The translations under genes and the position numbers were made by a program. A DNA stretch of 64,000 bases from Metarhizium brunneum. Lineage: Eukaryota; Ascomycota; Sordariomycetes; Hypocreales; Clavicipitaceae. Where the stretch lies: assembly GCF_013426205.1 (NCBI RefSeq), contig NC_089422.1, positions 1,550,001 through 1,614,000 of the forward strand, read 5' to 3'. Positions 57,365-64,000 of this stretch are shown piece by piece. Numbering within the stretch: the first letter of the stretch is position 1; each line of letters begins with the position of its first letter. Below the pieces are notes generated by a model. The model saw only the letters and a list, made by a program, of their open reading frames with translations, ran no database searches and was not told where the DNA came from.

Positions 57365-58360
57365 ACACTGGACAGCAGCGACTGTTATGCACCAGGCAGT
57401 CCAACGACGGTATATATAAGACTTTGGTCCCCTTTACCTTCCTTATTTATTTATTTTTTCGGTATACCCAAGCATCGTTCTGTAGATGATTCGCGGGAGG
57501 CATTGGTATCTATCACTTGATCGCTTTGGGTCTGTCGAGTGGACGCGGACCAGTTAATGAAGGATACGACAAGCACATCTCCGTCTTGGACGGTGCAGAG
57601 TCCGACTTGGCGGGGTGGATATATTGCCATGGTCCGCTGTTGCACACCACAGGGTAGTAGAGGCGTTTAGGTATGTGAAGTATGTGCTGCGCAGTCACTA
57701 TATGACTATAGACTTCTAGCTGCTACTATGCGTCTTCAATAGGAAAATAAAATTGTGTCTCAACTTGCAGTAGGCTGATACCTAGGTTCTCTTGACAAGA
57801 TGACTTGCAGTGCCGAAGTGGACCTCCGTTGTTGGGCGGCGGGCGGCAAAGCCGAAGCAGATTGTCATGGAAGTGGCGATTTCGAGAGATACACTCAATT
57901 TTCAGGCTCTGGAGTCCTGAGAGCACAGAAATGATGCGAAAAGTCACTACCTCAGGACTTCCTGGGGCGGGTTTCTTCGTCTGTGGCAGGAGGGGAAGGT
58001 CTGTTGGAATCAGTCGCAATCTTGTCGCCACGCGGACAAAGAGCGAGGAGCGAGGCGAGCACAGAGAGCAGCCCAGTCAGATCGACCATTGATGACTCGG
58101 CAAGCATACTAAAGCAGTTCAAAGCCCTTTGTGAGGCGGAAGTCCACCGAATACGTCCCGGCCTCCGAGCCACTTGCTGTCGGAGGCTCACGTTGCCACA
58201 AAACGATATGCTTCCCCCCCAGGCGGTGCTTCATATTAGAAACCCTTGTCGTTTTGCTTTTCCTATACGCCTGTGACCATTCGTACCTATCACTGAAAAG
58301 GGTGACATTTTCCCTTTGTGGCCAAACCACAGCTATTTCACCACCATCACTTCTCGCTCC
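57365..58360. other. intergenic, no firm gene
   Basis: About 1 kb. A minus-strand Met at about 58090 opens a short hydrophobic start, and frames around 57726-58031 are also open, but no splice model joins them to anything recognisable. Confidence 0.4.
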
Positions 58361-60430
58361 ATGGCTGCAGCTGCCCAACGGCAGTCACAAGCTGTAGATA
58401 TGGCACGCTTAAGTGTCAAGTTGCCCCGCGACACTCTACAGTCCTCTTTGGAGAAGTCATCGCAATATTTCTTGGAGGACCATGAAAGTCATGTCATGGC
58501 TTATCGCATCAAGACATGGCTATCCGAGGACGAGACCCAGTTGCCGTCGACAGGACACACAAGTTTCTGTTCCGATCTCAAATCCCTGGAGAAGAATTTT
58601 GAGACTGATTTAAGGTCCTTGGGAAAGGTGGCTGCACGACCAAGAGCCGACTCAATCGTTCGTAGTTCGATCCGAGACTCTGTGCGGGGAAGTATTCTTC
58701 TCGGAGCAGTACGATATGAGGATATGGTTCCCGGCATGGCTCTGAGGAAAGGTGAAGAGTTTGAAAAGCTTCAACAACGCCAATCGCGGTTTTCAGAGGA
58801 TGAAAATGACGCCATTGACACGGCGTCAATGCGAGACGACGGCATGCAGCACGCGACGGGGATGAAGCTTGCTTTAATCATTACTGCATTGTGCTTTGCC
58901 GTATTTGTCATGGCTCTAGGTAATCATATATATGTGAATTATCTTGAATAGAGTGAATCTACTAACGAGATGTCAGACAACTCCATAATTGCTACTGCTA
59001 TTCCAAGGATAACAGACGAGTTTCACAGTCTACCCGACATTGGCTGGTACGGTTCCGCATACATGCTTACCGGGTCATCTTTTCAACTGCTCTTTGGCAA
59101 GTTCTATACTTTCTGGAGCATCAAATGGATCTTCCTCGGCACCATTGGGGTCTTTGAACTCGGCAGCCTTGTTTGCGCTGTCGCACCCAACAGTATGACT
59201 CTAATCATAGGACGGGCTGTCGCCGGCATGGGATCGGCAGGCATTTTCGCTGGAGCGCTCACCATTCTAGCCTACACTGTCCCTCTAGAGAAACGGCCCA
59301 TCTACAGCGGCTTGATTGGTAGTATGTGGGGGATTTCGTCGGTCGCTGGGCCCCTTCTTGGTGGTGTCTTTACAGATAGGTTGTCATGGAGATGGTGTTT
59401 CTACATTAATCTTCCCGTTGGCTTGGTCACAGTGGCCGTCATCACATTCTTCTTTCCCGACCCAAAGAGGAAAAAAGAGCCCATGACATGGAAGCAGCGC
59501 ATTTGGAAAATGGACCCGATTGGCACTATTGCCTTCTTGCCGGCTGTCGTTTGTCTTCTGTTGGCTCTGCATTGGGGAGGATCCGAATACCCTTGGGACA
59601 GCGCGAGAATCACGTCTCTTCTCATGCTGGCTGCAGTACTTATCCTCTTATTTCTCTACGTCCAATGGCGAATGCAAGATAACGCAACTGTACCACCTCG
59701 CATCTTCAAGAAACGAACGGTCTGGGCCTCGTCACTGTTTGAGTTCTTCATTGGTGCCTGTTTCTTACTCGCCATGTACTTCTTGCCCATTTGGTTTCAA
59801 GCGGTCAAGGGCGCGAGTCCGGTCAAGTCGGGCGTCATGAACATCCCCATGCTGCTGAGTGTTGTGATTTTCACCGTCACCAGCGGCGCAATCGTCTCCT
59901 CATGGGGCTACTACACGCCCTTCATCATCATCGGAGCCGTTCTCATGCCCATCGGCTACGGGCTCATGTCCACGCTCACAGTTGACTCTTCGGCTGCCGC
60001 ATGGATAGGATTCCAAGTCATTGCCGGGGCTGGCGTGGGCGTGGGTATGCAGCAGCCGCTCATCGCAGTCCAGGTTGTCCTCGACATGGCAGACGTGCCC
60101 ACCGGCACGGCAATCATTATATTCATGCAGTCGCTCGGCGGCGCGCTCTTCGTGTCGGCTGGCCAAACTGTGTTTACCAACCGTCTCGAGAACTTCGTGC
60201 ACGAGTTTGCTCCTCGGGTTGATCCCAAGGCCGTTCTCGCGGCGGGCGCAACAGGTATTCGGACCGCCTTCCCTGAGGAGTTTCTGGGCGCGATTGTGAA
60301 GGCGTTCAATTCCGCACTCACGAATTGCTTTTGGGTTTCGACGGCGACGGCGTCTGCGGCCATCACGGGCGCCGTGTTTGTGGAGTGGAAGAGTGTGAAG
60401 GGGAAGAAGGTGGATATGGCGGCTGCTTAA
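58361..60430 (+). CDS. MFS transporter, DHA2 14-TM drug:H+ antiporter type
   Basis: Predicted 670-residue plasma-membrane-type exporter. Exon 1 is 58361-58919, intron 58920-58976 (57 nt, branch actaac), exon 2 is 58977-60430. The intron falls in TM1 between ALD and NSIIATAIP, the usual place for this family. Visible motifs: LDNSIIATAIPRI (motif D1-like), GRAVAGMGSAG, and motif C GPLLGGVFTDRLSWRWCFYI, typical of DHA2 exporters. Fourteen hydrophobic segments follow. The N-terminus is unusual: about 170 mostly charged and Ser-rich residues precede TM1, where most relatives have 40-80. Substrate unknown; fungal relatives export toxins or drugs. No biosynthetic genes are nearby. Confidence 0.92.
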
Positions 60431-61820
60431 TGAGTCAATGAGTTGCTGACTGCGTTTTCATTTCTTGGCGTTGAGATATATGGTGGGCGTTTATTGGTGG
60501 TGGTAATTTGGTCCATTGGTTTATGACTACTTTGTTGTGCCGCATCATGTTTTGAGTTGTTGCTCGCTCCCACATACAATCTTGATGAGCATGGTGAGCG
60601 GAGATGAGTACGCTAATAAAGAATGATGGAGCATAGTTCAGTCCCAGCGGTCACAGTACATGGACATGTTGCTTCATCCGAGGACTGACAAACCTCCGTA
60701 TCCCAAGTCCCAACATGCTATGCCCGCCTTCAGCCAACGCATATCCATGTGCCATGGCGTAAATTCTTCTTCTAGTTTCCTAAGTTGAGAGTACTTGACT
60801 TTTGTTGAGTGATCAAACACATGCAACTAGAAAGATTGGAAGCGTTTTCTGTCACGGGGAGAAGGGCCAAGAGTCAATATCCTTACAAGTCACAAACCAG
60901 CATGATAACCCTGCATGGATCAACAACCGCTTCAATGATTGCTACAAGTGAGACGAACTGTACACCTTTGTCCTACGGTCTGACAGTTGGGCAAACAGTG
61001 ACAAACATTCGACGGGGAGAGTAGCCGCCCTTTCCTGCCGTAGCACTACATCTGTAATTTCCGCCGCAACAACGAAGTCGGATAAGCACCACATTAAGCG
61101 TTGCTGTGTACTGTCTGGTGTAACTGTCTTGGCCAGTAGTCGGCAGGGGGGCGTTGCAAAAATGTGACAACACATGTTGGCACACAAGAAGTGTCGCAAA
61201 GGCAGCATGCTCTACTCCGTAATTGCGAAGCAACGACGGAGCAGAGCCTCTTGTATCCCGTTGACAGGAAGTCCAGTGGTAACACTGCGCCAGATGAACA
61301 TGACAACCGACTTCAATTGGCAAGTTCAATTTGACCTCTCAGTTTTCAGGCTGCCCCTTGAAGTGAAGCAGCTGCCTTTACATTGCCTCGTGTGTAGCAA
61401 TGTTGCACGACATAGAGCCCAACGGACCCAGTGTAAGTCATTTAGGGCCTGCAGATTGGCACATGGGAAATCCATTCATGATTCTAGACTCGGCTCTATT
61501 CCACAACGTGTAACCCGGAAGGTTGCCGGGCTTGGTAGTTGGCAGAAACTGACCCATTGGCAAAGTAGCCGCATCCGACAAAAATAACCTGTCAACTCAA
61601 CATGGAGGAGAACATGCAGAGAGATGTGGAAACGTTGGCTTTGGCTGCGGGCGCTCCTCCTTGATCAGACGATACAGGGGGCTTGGTGCTACGCGACGTG
61701 TATATTGGTCAGGTGCCATCTGACTCTGCTGCCAGAGGCTCTTTGAGCTGCGTCGATTCGTCTGGTGTAATTCGCCGTTGATATCGGTGGGCAGGAATCG
61801 CCATGCTCTCGAAGCCAAAG
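60431..61820. other. intergenic, no gene seen
   Basis: About 1.4 kb after the MFS gene. One TACTCCGTA motif at 61213-61221. Only short unsupported frames. Confidence 0.5.
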
Positions 61821-61827
61821 TATAAAG
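61821..61827 (+). promoter_or_regulatory. TATA box of the small secreted protein gene
   Basis: TATAAAG, 102 bp upstream of the ATG at 61929; this spacing matches the other TATA-ATG distances in the window. Confidence 0.45.
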
Positions 61828-61928
61828 ACGAAGAGAGCCCACGTAACCGTTGTAACAATTCGAATCAATCCACCCACCCAGAGAATCAGCCGAATACTCC
61901 AATCCACAAACTCTTTTGTCAATACAAG

Positions 61929-62338
61929 ATGCAGGGTAAACTTGTTGTTCTCGGCCTCGTGGCATACTGCCTTCAGGCCTTGGGTGCTCCGTCGCCCGAG
62001 GGCAAAGACGGTTCGAAAGGTGCGCTGCCGACGTGTTGACGGCGTGGCGGGTGGTTTTGTATTTTGCTAATGAGCGATTAGACAGCAGCTCTATTCCGCC
62101 TGGTGCCGAGTCGCAGCCAGCGATACATGTGGGCAAGAATTCTGCCCTCGCTGCCAGTAAGTGCGAGCTCTACGACCCGGCGTTTGATGGGGTGTGCCGA
62201 CTGATGATTCGTCATGTCCAGATTGCAATTACTGTACCGGCTATATGTGCGGCCTTGAATATAGCTGCTGCGATCCTTACCCAGTTTGCAGGTACACTAC
62301 TGAGTGCCGCTGCTACGCTTGGTAGGGCGTCGACGTGA
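61929..62338 (+). CDS. small secreted or membrane protein, unidentified
   Basis: Two-exon model: 61929-62019 and 62082-62338 (intron gtgcgc...gattag, 62 nt), 115 residues. It starts with a signal peptide (MQGKLVVLGLVAYCLQALGA), continues with a short polar segment, CELYDPAFDGVC, and a hydrophobic stretch (IAITVPAICAALNIAAAILT). The stop is at 62336-62338. An alternative second intron (donor after TTTGCAG, about 62291) could splice to about 62360 and add a Cys-rich tail (VDVACVGGIGSCCATVVGVA, then CKQNYMFKC), running to 62623. No family recognised. TATA box, signal peptide and splice sites support a real gene; the 3' structure is open. Confidence 0.5.
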
Positions 62339-63169
62339 GGACGTTTCGCCTACAGATTTGGAGTTGTTCCGATTCCAAGTGTTGATGTGGCCTGCGTGGG
62401 CGGAATTGGATCTTGCTGTGCAACTGTCGTTGGTGTAGCATGCAAACAGAATTACATGTTCAAGTGCAGAGAGCATCGTGGCGAGGTATCCGGAATTCAT
62501 GGCTCAGGTGGCGAAAGACGTGGGAGAGGGAGTCTTATTCTAGCAACTAAACACATTTCGAACCAGTCGCACATTTGCCTTGGTGAAGAGCGTGTCGGTC
62601 ATTTGTGCCAACACCTAGGTTGATGACCATATCGGTTCGGTGACTTTGTTCATCTGATCAAATCGCGAAAGGGCATCCAAGAGGCATGGACTCCTCAACC
62701 TTGAGTTCCCAAACCCCGGGCTCATCCTAAACAAAGGCCCATTTCTTATCCGGACCAACTTCTGTAAAGATGACCCTCGAGAATGTACTTGTCGCCTCCC
62801 TTTCCGCCAGGCACAACTCCGCCCAGAGCCCACGTCAACCACGCTTGCACGCCTCATCGACTCCGGAGCGTGGGCTTGCCGTAGTACGGATGTACCATGT
62901 AATTCAGGTGATGATGGCGTCCGGATTTGCCATCCTTCCTTCTTCGTGAATTCGCGCCGCGTAGCAAACCGCGGAAGTGCCAGATGGCGCAACACAAGGC
63001 GCCGCAGGGCAAGGCTGCCGTTCACAATCGCAAAAGCGGCCGGCGATGGAGTAGGATCAATTGATGCCTATAAGAGCCCTTTTAGTAACTCGAGAGTCGG
63101 CCCGGAGAAAAGTGACATGCACAAGGCATCGGAAATAACTGCGAATGGTTGCAGGTGACAGTGGACGAC
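62339..63169. other. intergenic
   Basis: About 0.8 kb. It may include the optional Cys-rich third exon of the preceding gene (to 62623). A minus-strand frame at 62615-63025 is Arg/Ser-rich and unsupported. Confidence 0.4.
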
Positions 63170-63540
63170 TTACATCATGGCTGTTCTGAGTCGTTGGCCC
63201 ATCAGCACACCGACGCAGTCTTGGGCAAATGAGCGAAATGGTTTCGGAACGTAGTACAGTAGCAATGCAAATAGCTCATTGGCCGTTTGTTTGTTTGCGG
63301 AAGCAGGCACCATGGGTTGCGACTCGTACTGCAAAGCCCACTCTGTAATGCCACTGGTCTTTGTAGAACTCGATGCCATTTCGCCAAGAATGACGCTTCA
63401 AGTAAGGATTCTGGTTCATTCGTTCCATGGCTTGGCGCGCTCGCTCCTCACCTGGGCCATGGGCCATGAATTCTCCGATAAGGACGGCTGTATCTCCATA
63501 TCGCTTGCTTGCGTTTTCGGGTTTGCTCATGTATGGCCCT
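63170..63540 (-). pseudogene. MpaB/DUF2236-type oxygenase pseudogene fragment
   Basis: Two conserved pieces of the ER-bound oxygenase mpaB / rubber-oxygenase-like family (DUF2236, PF09995) lie in different frames. The first (63527 to about 63400) reads KPENASKRYGDTAVLIGEF and ...ARQAMERMN. The second (about 63350-63170) reads TEWALQYESQPMVPASANKQ, TANELFALLLYYVP and ends LMGQRLRTAMM. The central block expected between them in intact relatives (roughly 60 residues, with the heme-pocket region) is missing, and the N-terminal region upstream cannot be found. It is therefore a deleted, frameshifted relic. Confidence 0.7.
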
Positions 63541-64000
63541 CTTGGTGGCTTGCGAACATGTCAAATGAAGTCCCTGCAACCGCCATCCCCTTGGTACGGG
63601 TTCAATCAATTGATATCTTATGCTTTCATTCCCTCGCGGTGCCGGCACCAATAACAATCTCTTAGTTGCACCACTCGCTGCAGTTTAATGGTCTGGTACA
63701 ATTGAGACAACATTGAGATTTCAGGGCAAACATGATTGGCTGGGCTTGTCGCCAGCCGAGGCGTTCCCCTGCTTTGGCGGGTTCTGGCATTTGACTCCAT
63801 CAAGACAATGCCGAACATTGAAGGACCCAGTGCGGGGAAATCGTCATGATTGGCTCCGAATGAAGGCTATTCGATTCTTAAACGGCGGCGGTTCAATGTT
63901 GCCTATTTGAGGTCACGTTATCGGAGCCGGGAATCGATTCTATTCTCCGTTCCATGCAGAAGACCGGTGTCTATTCCCACAGACATTCACCATTTCCACA
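63541..64000. other. right edge, no gene seen
   Basis: About 0.46 kb to the end of the window; may contain decayed 5' sequence of the MpaB-like relic. Nothing else supported. Confidence 0.4.

Noticed and set aside
61597..62136. 179-residue minus-strand frame
   Set aside because: Antisense to the small secreted gene, no recognisable content.
1..64000. CRISPR arrays, bacterial operons, rRNA or tRNA genes
   Set aside because: None seen; the gene structure is eukaryotic throughout.

Overview
The window is nuclear DNA of a filamentous ascomycete. Genes carry short GT-AG introns (about 50-80 nt) with CTAAC/CTGAC-like branch points, spacing is loose, and the gene set (fungal-type RPA190, SWR1, MDM20, CDC43, ILM1, COX23, NDUFB8) is eukaryotic. 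The style of the accessory genes (fungal APH-type kinases, secreted arginine deiminase, PLL-type lectin, MATE and 14-TM MFS transporters) suggests a Sordariomycete, probably Hypocreales; that placement is inference.

Layout. 1-4028: two APH-fold phosphotransferases on +, the first running off the left edge. 4183-5299: secreted seven-bladed PLL-like lectin (-). 7848-9404: FAD monooxygenase (+). 10640-11375: histidine-rich hydrophilic protein (+). 12091-12283: LTR-like insertion. 12842-17878: RNA polymerase I largest subunit (-). 19287-21050: MATE transporter (-). 22706-23212: two LTR-like sequences head to head. 24400-25956: secreted FMN-dependent alpha-hydroxy-acid dehydrogenase (-, seven exons). 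27772-29643: secreted protein-arginine deiminase (-). 30469-30720: MITE. 31914-32189: small hydrophilic protein (-). 32694-34387: amidase pseudogene split by an LTR-like insertion at 33147-33379. From 35308 on the window is mainly core genes: MDM20 (-), COX23 (-), CDC43 (-), ILM1 (+), a CAMK-type kinase (-), SWR1 (-), NDUFB8 (+), a conserved unknown protein (+) and an MFS transporter (+). The right end holds a small secreted protein (61929-62338) and an MpaB-like pseudogene (63170-63540).

There is no biosynthetic cluster and no operon-like unit. Core housekeeping genes alternate with accessory patches that carry secreted enzymes, transporters, gene relics and small mobile elements. The most notable points are the secreted arginine deiminase with its full catalytic tetrad, the amidase relic whose frame is recovered across the LTR when one target-site copy is removed, the inverted LTR pair flanked by one direct repeat, and a strongly over-represented intergenic 9-mer (TACGGAGTA), one copy of which coincides with a frameshift in the amidase relic. 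Several genes (COX23, the last exons of the MATE and dehydrogenase genes, the lectin) become complete only when introns are read through by eye.
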